Assembly (NCBI GenBank): GCA_032158125.1
Contig: JASKOT010000030.1
Coordinates: 149,417 to 213,416, forward strand
Length of the DNA: 64,000 nucleotides
Source of the DNA: Papiliotrema nemorosa
Taxonomy: Eukaryota; Basidiomycota; Tremellomycetes; Tremellales; Rhynchogastremaceae
Direction: 5' to 3'
Shown here: positions 12,851 to 23,872 of the stretch, in pieces
How positions within the stretch are numbered: position 1 is the first letter of the stretch
How the letters are laid out: each line of letters begins with the position of its first letter
Made by a program: the position numbers and the translations under genes
The notes under the pieces: model-generated
Told to the model about the DNA's origin: nothing
Databases searched by the model: none
What the model saw: only the letters and a program-made list of their open reading frames with translations

Positions 12851-13986
12851 CTCTCCTTGAGCACTTCAAGGCCGAGTTCAAGCGAAAGAGCAAGCACGAC
12901 ATCAGCGACGACCCCCGAGCTCTCCGACGACTCAGGTCCGCTTGTGAGCGAGCTAAGCGAACCCTCTCTTCGGTCACCCAGACCACCGTCGAGGTCGACT
13001 CGTTGTACTCTGGTGAGGATTTCTCCGCCAACATCACCCGAGCTCGATTCGAGGAGATCAACGCCGCTGCCTTCAAGTCGACCATTGACCCCGTCGAGAA
13101 GGTCCTCAAGGACTCCAAGATCCCCGCCGCCAAGGTCGACGACATTGTCCTTGTTGGTGGTTCCACCCGAATCCCCAAGATCCAATCCCTCGTCTCCGAG
13201 TACTTCGGTGGTCGACAACTCAACAAGTCGATCAACCCCGACGAGGCCGTTGCCTACGGTGCCGCTGTCCAGGCTGCCGTCCTCACCGGTCAAACCTCGG
13301 ACAAGACTGCCGACCTTTTGCTCCTCGATGTCGCCCCTCTCTCCCTCGGTGTTGCCATGCAAGGTGACATCTTCGGTGTCGTCTTGCCCCGAAACACCCC
13401 CATCCCATCCAACAAATCTCGAGTCTTCACCACTGTCGAGGACAACCAAACCACCGTCATGTTCCCCGTCTACGAGGGTGAGCGAACTCAATGCAAGGAC
13501 AACCGACTTCTCGGAGAGTTCGAGCTTTCGGGTATCCCACCTATGCCCCGAGGTCAGGCCGAGTTGGTCTGTACCTTCGAGGTTGATGCCAACGGTCTGT
13601 TGAAGGTTTCTGCTCAGGACCGAGCTTCCGGCCGAAAGGCTCACATCACCATTCAAAACTCGGTTGGTCGATTGTCTTCCGAGGAGATCCAGGCTATGAT
13701 CAAGGATGCCGAGCAATTCAAGTCCGCCGACAAGGATTTCTCCGCCAAGCACGAGGCCAAGTCTGACCTCGAGGCTTACCTCCACACTTGCGAGCAAACC
13801 ATCTCTTCCCCCGAGCTTGCTTCCAAGATCAAGCGAGGAGCCCGAGCCAACGTCGAGTCTGAGATCGCCAAGGCTCTCGAGAAGCTCGAGCAAGAGGACG
13901 CTACCGCCGATGAGCTCAAGAAGGCTCAATTGGGTGTCAAGAGGGCTTTGCAAAAGGCCATGCACTCTGCCGGTGGTGGACGATAA
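11945..13986 (+). CDS. SSB1: Ribosome-associated HSP70, SSB type
   Basis: This cytosolic HSP70 binds nascent chains at the ribosome together with the RAC co-chaperone. The N-terminus [13 protein letters not shown] joins to [19 protein letters not shown] (phosphate loop 1); then come [54 protein letters not shown] and [16 protein letters not shown], and a substrate-binding domain. It lacks the C-terminal EEVD of Ssa-type HSP70 and ends MHSAGGGR. Along with phrases such as [20 protein letters not shown] and [20 protein letters not shown], this fits the SSB class and about 613 residues. Four short introns sit in the 5' quarter, and the remaining reading frame is one long exon. Codon use is strongly biased (CGA, AAG, TTC, GTC), indicating high expression. 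Confidence 0.95.
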
Positions 13987-14484
13987 ACGTAGAAATGGGT
14001 GTAGAACCGTCGTTGCATCTCATATATTCTCCTAGCATCTTTCTCTCCCCCTTTCGTTAGTATTATTCTTTTAACGCTACGACACCACCGCTTGTACAAG
14101 CCGTAAATCGAGAAATGATATCGTTTTTGGCTCATTGGAAGGAATGGTTTCGAGTGGCAAACTTTGGTTGTAATTGTCTGGCATCCGATCGCTTGCGACT
14201 TGCGGCCTGTATCCTGGCATCAGGATATACGAGTACGAGTGTGGTAAGGGATCAGCGGTGTCTACGCAATGGGGTAGTCACCAGATGTGACCTTGTCCAG
14301 AGACCGCAGTATCCCGGCATGGTCGCTTGACGACCGTCGTGAGCGATCTCCCGGAGAAGGTGGGGTCGCTCGACAGCACGTCGTGTCCATTGATCATGTA
14401 TCGACGAGCTGGTACGTCCATCAAGAAATACAAATACTAATACACGAGATGATTCCCACTCTACCACAAAAGCAATCCATCGTC
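13987..14484. other. Intergenic region, SSB1 / NOX
   Basis: About 500 bases containing the SSB1 3' UTR and the NOX promoter, both genes being on the + strand. Small open frames on both strands show no family similarity. Confidence 0.5.
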
Positions 14485-16863
14485 ATGTCTGAAACTATAG
14501 CACAAAGAATCAAGGTTGAACTGGTTAGTCACCCATGCTGATTTGCCACTGTTCGCACTGTATCGTAGCGACCAGCGTTGACCTGTAGACTGGACGTCGA
14601 CTAGTCTTCAACATGATCTGGTATGGCCTCCATGGTTTTCTCTGTACGCTCACTGATATCTCCTGCGTACGCTCCCGCTAATGTAAGTCGCGTACGGGTG
14701 GTGGTCTCAATACACGAATGCCCGTTTGGCGGCTCTCAACGGTCTCAAGTATTCAGTATGGACGTCTCGAGGCGCTGGACTGGTCCTCGCTTTTGATGGT
14801 GGACTGCTCCTTGTGCCAGGTCAATCTGCTTGCTCTTGGTCTGGAAGGGGGGAGCTGAGGATAGTTTTGAGAAACTTGATCCGGTTCATCCGACCCAATA
14901 TCCGTTGGCTTCTTCCAGCCGACGAGAACATTTGGGTGCGCAAACGAGAGAGCAGACTGAGATTGATCAATAGTTTCATCGACAGGTGGCATATCAGCTC
15001 ATCTTTTGGTCCATGGTACACACTACCGCCCATTATGTCAATTTCATCAATGTAAGCCAAAGTCCACCGTTCAGTGTATGAGCTCACATTGTGTCAAGGT
15101 CGAAAAGACTCAAGTAAGAAAGCAAACAGCGGCACAGATCCACTATACTCAACCGGGAGGAATCACGGGACACGTGTAAGACCCCTCCAGCAGTTGTGAT
15201 GGTGCTTGGTTGAATCGACAGCATGTTGTTGATCATGTTTCTAATGTACACCACAGCTCACGCCAAGATTCGTAAACAATGCTTCGAGGCATTCTGGTAC
15301 ACTCATCATTTGGTCAGCTCACCAACTCGCAAGATGTCGAAAGCTGACGCCTAGGCGTTCTTCTTCATAATTGGCTTGTATACTCACGCCACGGGATGTT
15401 TCGTCAGAGATAGTGTCGATCCAGACTACATCTCCTCTTTCCCCTTTTACTCCACCGAGCACTGTCTGGGGTACGAGTCTTGGCGATTCACCATTTGGGC
15501 CGGGATCTTTGTGAGTAGGATCGCATTTGAGTGGTGCAATTGACGGGACAGTATTTTGGCGAGAGGGTATATCGGGAGATCCGAGCCAGACGAGAGACCA
15601 AAATTACCAATGTCAAACTACACCCCTCGGGAGCTCTCGAAATCCGTTTTACCAAGCCGTCAATGAAATATAAAGCGGGTCAATGGTTGTTTCTCAACTG
15701 TCCAGACGTATCAAACTTCCAGTGGCACCCGGTGGGTCGAGATATACCGCAAGCAAGTCGAAATTCTCATTTTTAGTTTACCATCTCATCTGCGCCCGAA
15801 GATCCTTTCATCTCGGTTCATATACGACAAGTCGGCGATTTCACCAGAGCCTTGGCCTCTCGATTGGGGGCTGTCGCTCCTGCTCGTGCTCTGAGTGAAA
15901 AGCTCGAGATGATGGAGGTCGAGCTGGGGGATGAAAAGGGCGACTTCGGTCGAAGAGGTGAATGGATCGAAGTCAGTCTCAGTATGGGTTTGGACATGCC
16001 TCGATTGCGAATCGACGGGTGAGCTTCCAACAACTCGTGGATAGAGGCTCATAGGCAGACCGTTTGGCGCTCCCGCCGAAGATGTATTCAAGAGCGAGGT
16101 GGCGGTACTGATCGGAGCTGGAATCGGCGTCACGGTCAGTCGCCTCTTTGGACGCTTCCGCTGACCTGTCAGCCTTTCGCTAGCATCCTAAAACACATCT
16201 GGTATGCTCAAAGAGCAGGCAAGCTCGGGTCTTTGCGTCGAGTCGAGTTCATCTGGTCGTGCAGGGACACGGGTGAGTGATTTGTTCGCTGAGTCGCTCT
16301 CCCGCTGAATTCAGGCTCATTTGGATGGTTCCAGAGCCTGTTGGAGGAAATCGAGGAGGCTCAGACTGACCGTAAGGGGGTATGACTGGAGGACGACACT
16401 GACGTCCAGCAAACTTTTTGCGCATCTCTGTGGGCCAATATGAGTACGTTTCGTGGTAGCTGACGTCAGATATACCTCACCCAGAAGATGGACCAAGATG
16501 CGGTTCAAAACATCGCCATCAATGACGTTGGGCAAGATTACGAGTGAGTCAATATGTTTCCGCACCTACTGACGATAGTCCGTTGACGTTGTTGCGAACT
16601 CGAACCATGTTTGGTCGACCTGATTATTCTCAAATCTTTTCGAGCTTGTCAAACGGGATAAACAGCGGTTCCTATCTGCCCGGCCGAGAGGCGACCTTGA
16701 AGACTAGACTAGGCGTTTACTTTTGCGGCGTGAGCCTAATACGCCGACCCTGTTGTTTATGCTGACTCGTGAGCCGAGCAATCTGGCCCGAGTGATCCGT
16801 ACAGAAGCGCTGAAATGCAAATCGGACACGATCGACGTGAGATTTACAAAGGAACACTTTTGA
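14485..16863 (+). CDS. NOX: NADPH oxidase catalytic subunit (Nox)
   Basis: This is a flavocytochrome b that passes electrons from NADPH through FAD and two hemes to oxygen, making superoxide at a membrane; in fungi it governs hyphal differentiation. Exon 1 MSETIAQRIKVEL joins to TGRRLVFNMIWYGLHGFLFA. Heme-histidine helices follow: ENIWFHRQVAYQLIFWSMVH, TTAHYVNFIN, and FWYTHHLAFFFIIGLYTHA. FAD binding is at WHPFTISSAPEDPFISVHIR, NADPH binding at IGAGIGVTPFASILKHIWYA, then FIWSCRDTGSFGWFQSLLEE. The C-terminus has GVYFCGPSNLARVIR and ends RFTKEHF. No EF hands are present. The many introns include one of 38 nt. The length, about 560 residues, fits fungal NoxA/B; a ferric reductase is less likely given TTAHYVNF and the C-terminal pattern. 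Confidence 0.92.
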
Positions 16864-16963
16864 ACGTACTGCTGGTCAGTGTAGGGTGTACAGTAGCCGA
16901 GCGATCCAAACGATGCATATTACATGCTTTTGATATCCTCGTCTATCAGCGTGTTTCTACCTT

Positions 16964-18173
16964 TTACACCAAACGCTTTCCCTCGTCTGCCTTGGGGGAG
17001 GATTGTTGCTTCTTTGGCGGCTCGACTACTGCAACGGGAGGAGTGGTTGTGATTGGCGCGATATCAATGGGCGAGGATTGAGCCTCGGCAGCTTGAGCAG
17101 GGACCACAAGGGGTTTCTCCACAACGGCCTTTGCGTTGGGCAAAGTCGTCGATGACTTAGGGTCGACGGGCGCAACGATTTCGGCGACCGGTTTGGTCTC
17201 GACCGCATATCCCACCGTCTCCATTTTGACTCCCTCGGAGGGTAATCTGAATCCGCCTTCCAACTTTTGTCTCTGCTCGTGGATCTTATCTTGACCCTTT
17301 TTGATCACGTCGCCGACTCGCAATCCCGTCGAGTTTTCAATACCTTTTACAGCTTGGTTTCCCCATCCTTCCGCTTTATCACTGGCGGATCCCACTCGTT
17401 CTTTCAATAGGTCCCAGTGATTGGCGGCCGTCCCGACAATCTGGTCGTGTCGCTGAGCAAACTCGGGGAAGTTTTTATCCTCCACATCGGAGAGGTATGA
17501 GCGGAGATTGTGGGATGTTTTAGGGAGGAAATAGGGTAAAGCCGCCAGGGTGAACAAAGGTGGAGTGAGCCATCGGATAGGCAATGATCGAGTTCGAGTG
17601 AGGACAGATCCTGAAAGACCAGCGATCAAGACGTAGATGATACCGGGTGTGAGACTCTCATCGGCTGGAAGGACAGACTTGATTTCTCCTGAATCGTTAG
17701 CTCGTTGACAATCACACAAAAGAGGTCGACTTGCGCTCAGCTCGACGTTCGAATGAGATCCATTTGTTGACTCCCTGACGGACATATCCACTCGCTCCAG
17801 ACAAAGCGTCGGTAGTAGCGATACGAGCTTGAGCGATATAAGGTGTGATGGGGTTTTCAACCTCGACAAGGGTTACGAGCGGTTCGGAGGAAGTGGGATA
17901 GATTGGCAACTAGATACTCAGCCATGGAGCGGCAGAAACGGAGATGTGCCGACACACCTTTTCACCAGTCGTGGATCGTCCCGGTCTTGAAGCATAGGAC
18001 GAGGCAGCGGTTGACCTAGGGATCGCTTCCTCGGCTCGGACGGGTTCAGCGACATAGGCCGTGTATCCAGCTGCTCCTGCAACCGCGACCAGGGTCGGTT
18101 TGGCAACGCGCTAGTAATGAATCAGCTGATGTCCTTCACACTGATTTTTCAGACCTACTCCGACAAACGACAT
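16964..18173 (-). CDS. MIC26: MICOS subunit, Mic26/Mic27 (apolipoprotein O) family
   Basis: MICOS organises crista junctions in the mitochondrial inner membrane. Exon 1 is only MSFVG, joined to RVAKPTLVAVAGAAGYTAYV, then LPIYPTSSEPLVTLVEVENP and ALSGASGYVRQGVNKWISFE. A hydrophobic pair follows: LTPGIIYVLIAGLSGSVLTR and RWLTPPLFTLAALPYFLPKT, then SHNLRSYLSDVEDKNFPEFA. These match the ApoO/Mic26-Mic27 domain. The C-terminal third is a Pro/Ala/Val-rich disordered tail ending KRLV. It converges on NOX with only 100 bases between stops. Confidence 0.85.
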
Positions 18174-18690
18174 GTCGTTCTCTACAGGCTTGAGGGTACA
18201 GTCTTCAACGCCAGTCTGTACTCCATCTATCTAGGACCTTCTCATGACGGAGAGAGCCGGAGAGACGAGATGACATTTGCTTCCGTCGTCGTGTGGCACC
18301 TCTTCACGCAATGCAGTTCAATAAACCACAGGTCCGCTGTCAAGTCGCATGTTTGCATGCCATGCATTCCTGCTCGCGTGTATGTGGAGCTACAAATAAA
18401 AAGTTAAAGCTTCCTTGCTCGTCCCCCCCGTCCCGTCATGCCCGGAAGCCTTATAGCCCGTGTATGTGATCCTGGCCGAAGTCTGCCAGGTTGACCCAGA
18501 TGGATTAGTATCGGAAATGCGTATATGAGAGAGTAATCCGAGTGGTCGTGAATGCGTCGTTACAATTCGTCGAGAGTTCGTGTATTTGCCCAACGTTTTC
18601 CTTGTTTGTGGTACTTTTTGGCTTTTATTCGCCAAAAGCGGTGTGGCCTTTCGCCAAAGCGTGTATGCTGGCGGCGTTTGGCTGGCCCGA
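18174..18690. other. Intergenic region, MIC26 promoter side
   Basis: About 517 bases between the MIC26 start and the stop of the next minus-strand gene. It should hold the MIC26 promoter and the 3' UTR of that gene. No further gene seen. Confidence 0.5.
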
Positions 18691-21010
18691 TCACTTTGCT
18701 TCTTCTTCAATGACTTGTTCTTCCACCCTCCCTCGCAGACTAGTCCGTAATGCTCCCGCAGCCTCCCTTCGCTTCCCACCTGCCGACGTGATGGTCTTTG
18801 CAGGAGCGCTCTGCCGTCTCCTCTTTTTCTTCCTACCCGCATCCTCCTGCGCGGGGTCCTCTGCTTTGGCCTTGGATGCCAAAGGTATTGGAGCACCGGG
18901 CTTGGTCATGTAGGCTATACCGAGCCTTTGTAAGGGGTCGTTCGGATCAAATTTGGCCGGTAAAAAGACAATCGGTAATCCCGCCGAGTTTGGTAGGTGG
19001 AATGCCTGGGATCAACACCAGCCGATGGAGCATCAACTCACCACTCCCTCCGAGTGCAGACTTTGCACCATGGCGACATACTCTTGAATTCTCGCATCAT
19101 TACACAGCACCATGCCCATGGTCACGGGCGTGAATCCTTCTCGAGCCAGGTACGCAACGGGTATCATCTTGCTCGTGAAAGAAGATGTTCCCGTGTCGGC
19201 GCTGGGGTTGACGGGATGTGAAAGGGTAGATGACCACAGGTGAGATTGCCTGGGCGTCAGCGTGATCTTACCGCCTACTCACCATAAATGACCCGACACC
19301 TCTTCACCAACGATCAAGACGTTGAATGTCCCTCCACCTTTTCCCCGAAGCAACAAGTCTCCCTTCCAGACACCGACCTTTCCCTTTTGCAAATCTTTGA
19401 ATGATGGGTTGAAGAACATGCACATGGGCGGAGGCGGTATAAACGCTTCAGTAGGCATGGGAAGACTCGTCGGATGAGCGGCGCGATTACCAACAGATGC
19501 AGTAGACGCGACCGGAGTGAGCTCTTTCGAGACGTGCGAGATGGTCCCGCTCGAGCCGGTGACATATGGCGAAGCCATGGATTCGGGAGAAAAGTGCGAC
19601 ATGGCCAATTTCGACTCCACAACGGATATCCTCCTTGGCGTGCCCGACGATAGATCATTGTCCGTCTCTGGCGTGGGCAACTGGAACGTTGATGTAGAGC
19701 TGGATTGCGGCAAGCTAGCAGGCAACGCAGTGATCGCTGTGACTGGAGTCGCCCGGACACTCGCAGCTTCGTTCAGATCTCGATCTTCGGCCTCTTGTTC
19801 CTTTTCCATCGAGGCGAGTATCTCATCGATGCCTCCTATCGATCCAATAGACGGTCGATGAGCATCATGATCGACGTGAAACTCGAATTGACCGAGATTA
19901 GACGGCTGGATCGCGTTGCGAGAGCCCGATGGTGTCTGCGTACCAAAGAGGGAATTGAAATCCCCTCCAAAACCGGGAGTCAGGTTGGTCCATTGAGACA
20001 GATCCATCTCAAATTCTCTAGTCGGTGTCGATGCGCCATACTTTGGCATGGAAACGGGTGGAAAGTCGATGGCCGGTGCGGCGGTCGTCGGGGTGGCCGT
20101 CGCTGAGTATGCAGTGAGGAGACCGGAGAAGATGGACGGTTCCCAGTGTTTGAGAGTGAGATTGTACAATTCTTGAAGAGCCATTGCTGATTGTGCAGAG
20201 GGAGTAGGGATTCGAGCGTCGGATTTGAGGGTTGAAGAAAGGCAGAGAGATAGGATGATGCTTGGCCAAAGGCATTGTGAGGTGACCTGAAGTTAGCGAA
20301 AGAAGGCACGGATACTCACTATTTCCCCCCCACCACGCTTCCAGACCTCCTGCAATACCTTGCAAACACCTATCTCACCTACACCATCTACATCAACAAC
20401 ACTGGCAAGTATGGTCTTCCAAGCTAGGTCTGAACCGAATTGCGCTATGCGACTGGGGTTCATACCCAGCAAATCGTCTTCCTTTTGCTCTCTAGGCTCA
20501 GACTTGGCTCTCGCGGCAACGGGAGAAGAGGCCTGTTTGGAAGATGGGATGAGCTTTGGTGGATGTCCGCTGGGCGTATTGTCGAATTCTAAAAGCCCGC
20601 TCCAATCTGTGACCGTGTCTGCAGCAATATGATCACCAAAGGTGGAAGGAAAGGTCACGTCGAACGGGTCGGTGCCCAAATCAGCTGATCTTCCACTGGG
20701 TGTACCCCCGAGGACCCAGGTGAAGCCAGCTGAAGAGCCAGGTGTAGTTGCAGGAGGGTAGGATGACCGGCGCCGTGACAGCTGACCGCGTAATGAAGCT
20801 ACCTGAGGAGGTGCAAGAGGTAGAAGGGGTAGGGGTGATGGGAAGGCAGAGGTGGTGAAGGTGCTTGCTTTCGGAATCAGAGTCGAGGGAACCAATTTCC
20901 CGGACGGAGCGAAGGGTTGCGTTGGGAATGTAGGAGGCTGTCGGCGAGGATTCGGATGGATGGGGATAGTCGAAGCAGAAGAGGGTGAGGAATCCAGGCG
21001 TGAGGACTGA
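18691..21010 (-). CDS. Unrecognised Pro/Ser-rich regulator-like protein
   Basis: A long spliced gene whose 5' end I could not fix; coding frame is open from about 21010, where CTCCTTTCAG could be a splice acceptor, and a first exon may lie between 21010 and 21340. The N-terminal third is Pro/Ser/Thr-rich. A folded stretch follows: LAWKTILASVVDVDGVGEIG, CKVLQEVWKRGGGEIVST and HNAFGQASSYLSAFLQPS. Then comes another disordered region, and finally a beta-rich module with VGVWKGDLLLRGKGGGTFNV, FTSKMIPVAYLAREGFTPVT and VAFHLPNSAGLPIVFLPAKF. This last module resembles the layout of a SPOC domain, but weakly. The tail GRKKKRRRQSAPAKTITSAG is a likely nuclear signal. Nuclear location is inference; function is unknown. 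Confidence 0.6.
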
Positions 21011-22592
21011 AAGGAGCGAAGTGTACGAGGAAAGTTGGGAAAAGGGAGAGTCCAAGATGGCCAAGTGTCAGCGATGATTGAGACGGGTCAGGAAGTCGAC
21101 GGCAAGAGGGTGTCGGGTGTGAGATGATTGGGGTTAGATGGATGAGACGAGGGTTGAGAGGTAGTGTTGTGTGCAACGTGCCAAAGGCATTCCGGTAAAA
21201 GGGTCAAGTGTCCTGAAACCCCCCGTAAAGGTACTCTGTCAACGCTCTCGATCCCAATGACCACTTTCAACATCGCTGCTAGACGTGTTTCGACGCACAC
21301 ACCGTGGTTCGGGCCATACAGACAGAGATCGATCACTCACCTCGTTTGACCCTTTCACATCCCTGATTCCATCTCCTGTATTGGTATGGACCTTAGCCAT
21401 GACTCTGAAGCTCGGCTGTGAGATCCTCGAGACGTTCTATGCTAGCGAGATATAGGTCGAACGGTGGCCTATCTCGCCAACGTCTGGATTGACCCGACGA
21501 TGGACAGTGACCTCTGGAAAGCACAACCGTTCGGTCGGGTTGCTGTGCGACCAAGGGTATGGTTCGCAGCTGCAAAGTCGGTGTATAAACGTGGAAGACG
21601 AGTATGTGGCGGATGAAATGTCCAATGAATCGTCCCAAGCGGGATTTCGTGCTGTGATGCTGGTCGAGGAACAAGGGAATATGTAGACTGGTCAAGACTG
21701 GCTGCAGCACATCTGCCTTGTTCTCTCACCTCGTGATGTTGTTGTTGGGCCCTCGCTCTCTGCCTAGTGAACTGGGTGAGCACTCCTCGGCGCCGCCACC
21801 CGGATGGGTCAAAGAGTTGTCACCCGTTCTTCCTTTTCCTGCGATAAACCCCGGTCAGCGTGGAATCGAGGGGGGGGGAGGTGCAAGTGTCAGCTGGCAA
21901 CAGGAGGGTTATCTCTTTTTGGGACTCATTACGAAATCTCCCGCAGTCTTGTGTCAATTCCTCTGCTCCCACGCCCACCGAGGTGTGTTTGCTGGAAAGT
22001 AAGACTAAACAAGGAAAGAGCAGAGTACGTCATTCCTCCCCTGTTCCATGTCTGGCCCATCAGACAGGATCCTCTCTTCTAGCGCCGAGTGAGGATACAT
22101 TTCTTCCACGTGGGATCATCAAAAAGCGAGTTCCAGAACAGCCCGTCAGCCCGTCAGCAAGACGGTTCTTTTGCGAACATCCGAGCGTCTCGAGTTTGAG
22201 GCGATTTCATGCAAGATAGTACCTTAGCGACACCTTTCAAGACCTTGCAACCAACATCTTCCTGCCTCTGTCTCGGTACTGAAGAATGTCAAGGCGCCCC
22301 AGGGCGATGCCGTATACAGCGGGTATGACTCAATTGCCGGAAATTGCTTTACTTCGGAGGCTCTTTGGTACGATCTGAACAAGCTGGTCAATCACTTTTC
22401 CACGTCGTACGTCGGGATGAGTCACTACTCATATAGCTGCCATGACGCAGATCAGACTACCGAGGCAGAATCTTGGGATATCATCACATGGTGCGGCTAA
22501 TAAAGTGAACAGCCTAGGCGTTTGACCTATATTCGGCTGATCTCACAAATGCAAATAGCGGCAATTTGGCCGATACAGGAATGGAACACACG
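21011..22592. other. Long gene-poor stretch
   Basis: About 1.6 kb between the 5' end of the Pro/Ser-rich gene and the stop of the short-chain dehydrogenase. It must include the promoter, and perhaps exon 1, of the former. Several overlapping open frames on both strands (for example + strand 21718-22219) have compositional bias but no recognisable domain or consistent codon use. The only coding-like segment I see is at 22228-22497, listed separately. Confidence 0.4.
22228..22497 (+). other. Coding-like segment, possible exon or gene remnant
   Basis: One frame is open for about 90 codons and reads like protein: KNVKAPQGDAVYSGYDSIAG, NCFTSEALWYDLNKLVNHFS, YSCHDADQTTEAESWDIITW then CG and tandem stops. 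Three cysteines in a balanced, non-repetitive sequence suggest the C-terminal part of a small secreted protein. I find no convincing ATG, signal peptide or splice acceptor upstream, and I recognise no family. It may be a decayed gene, an exon of an unseen gene, or chance. Confidence 0.25.
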
Positions 22593-23566
22593 TCAGAAGT
22601 CCAGGATCTCCCCGTCCCTGTGGGATCAGCGCGGTCGTCTACCCACTCACCAGTCGATCAGTCTGCCTCCGAGCTCCTTGTCAGTGCTCTTCAGCACTCG
22701 GATCATGCTAGCTGCGGTTCAGCTTTCGCATCGCAATGTGGTTATACTACACTCACGGACAGTCTCGCTGGGCTGGAGCCGACCCGCCAAGTCGCCGCTC
22801 CGCCACAAGGTCCCGGTGACGCCCATCTCACTTTCCATCAGCATGCACCTTAGCCGCAGACCCACGTAACGAGACATCCTGGGTTCAGAGCCATGACAGT
22901 ATACTCGGGATGCTCGGCCTGCAACTTTCGGACGAGGAAATTGACTCCGATCTGTGATGAGCCGGATGAACGAGGTGTTGCGGAACCTCGGCCCACCTTT
23001 GAAAAGTCATATGCGCCGCAGGTCGGTCCCATGGATCGGGTGAATCCTCCTGCGAGAGATCCCAACACTGCGAATTTCCTCCCTTGTCTCTATAGCGGTC
23101 GCAATGCCTGAAAGAGGACCAAAGGACCCTGGATCTGACCATCAGCCCTGGTGCTTGATTGACATACGTTGACTTGGTAGCTGTATTGCAGAACAGCCGG
23201 AGGGAGGTCAACCAATCGTGCAGGACTGGGATCGATACCAGCGTTGGCGATGATCACGTCGAGCTCGACGTGCAGAGCTTGAAGTTCGCCGGCGACCTGC
23301 CATCAGAACGACCCCAACCTTGGCAAGGGAGCCCACCAAATGAGCGTCGACAAGTGATTCGGAGTTTAGCTTGAACACCTTGACACCGTCAACGTGCGGC
23401 ATAGCTCGGATATCTCGGACGGTTCCATAGACGGTCCAGCCTTGCGATGAGAGCTGCTTGACAAATTCTAGCCCGATCCTAGCATCAGAGAGACAGGCAC
23501 ATCGAGTCTGGGTGGCTTCTGTGTGGCTCACCCTCTGTTGGCACCTGTGACGAGAGCGGTGGGCAT
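22593..23566 (-). CDS. Short-chain dehydrogenase/reductase
   Basis: This is an NAD(P)-dependent oxidoreductase with a Rossmann fold; its substrate is unknown. MPTALVTGANRG joins IGLEFVKQLSSQGWTVYGTV, giving the TGxxxGIG cofactor motif. Then come VELDVIIANAGIDPSPARLV (NAG motif), VLGSLAGGFTRSMGPTCGAY and DFSKVG, forming the Ser/Tyr/Lys catalytic set (YxxxK is present as Y-D-F-S-K). The C-terminal exons, joined across introns of 35 and 33 nt, read ALNPGCLVT/EMG, SMIRVLKSTDKELGGRLID, then WDGEILDF. The pattern fits the C-factor/sniffer-like SDR subgroup. At about 250 residues it is complete. Confidence 0.88.
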
Positions 23567-23872
23567 TCTGCGATGTTTCGAGGCGCTTTCAGGAATTGCA
23601 AAGTGCACTGAATGGAGTGAAAAGAAAACAAGAGAATGAGATGCTGTAATGTACGAGTACAATTTATGATGGGGATCACTCAACGCGACGCTTTGATCGA
23701 CAGGCATCAAGGGGTCGGATCAGCCCTTAAGCCCCTCAAGATCGGCTCCAGCGAGCATTGCTTTGAGTGCTGCCAGTGATATCGTCGCTCATCGGGCGGT
23801 CCCCACGTGGGATACGAGCTACAGTATGATTGCAATGCATGATCCCTTTCATGTGGCGCCTGAGGCACTCCA
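23567..23872. other. Promoter side of the short-chain dehydrogenase
   Basis: 306 bases between the dehydrogenase start and the stop of the next minus-strand gene. No gene is seen. Confidence 0.5.

Noticed and set aside
12815..13603. 262-codon + strand frame made of Ser/Pro/Arg/Thr
   Set aside because: An out-of-frame reading of SSB1 with low-complexity composition.
12568..13965. 465-codon minus-strand open frame rich in Leu, Gly, Ser and Asp
   Set aside because: It is exactly antisense to the SSB-type HSP70 exon. Long antisense frames opposite HSP70 genes are a known product of biased codon use; the composition is repetitive and no domain is present.
21718..22219. Overlapping + strand open frames of 92-119 codons
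   Set aside because: Low-complexity, mutually overlapping and without a domain, signal peptide or supported splicing.
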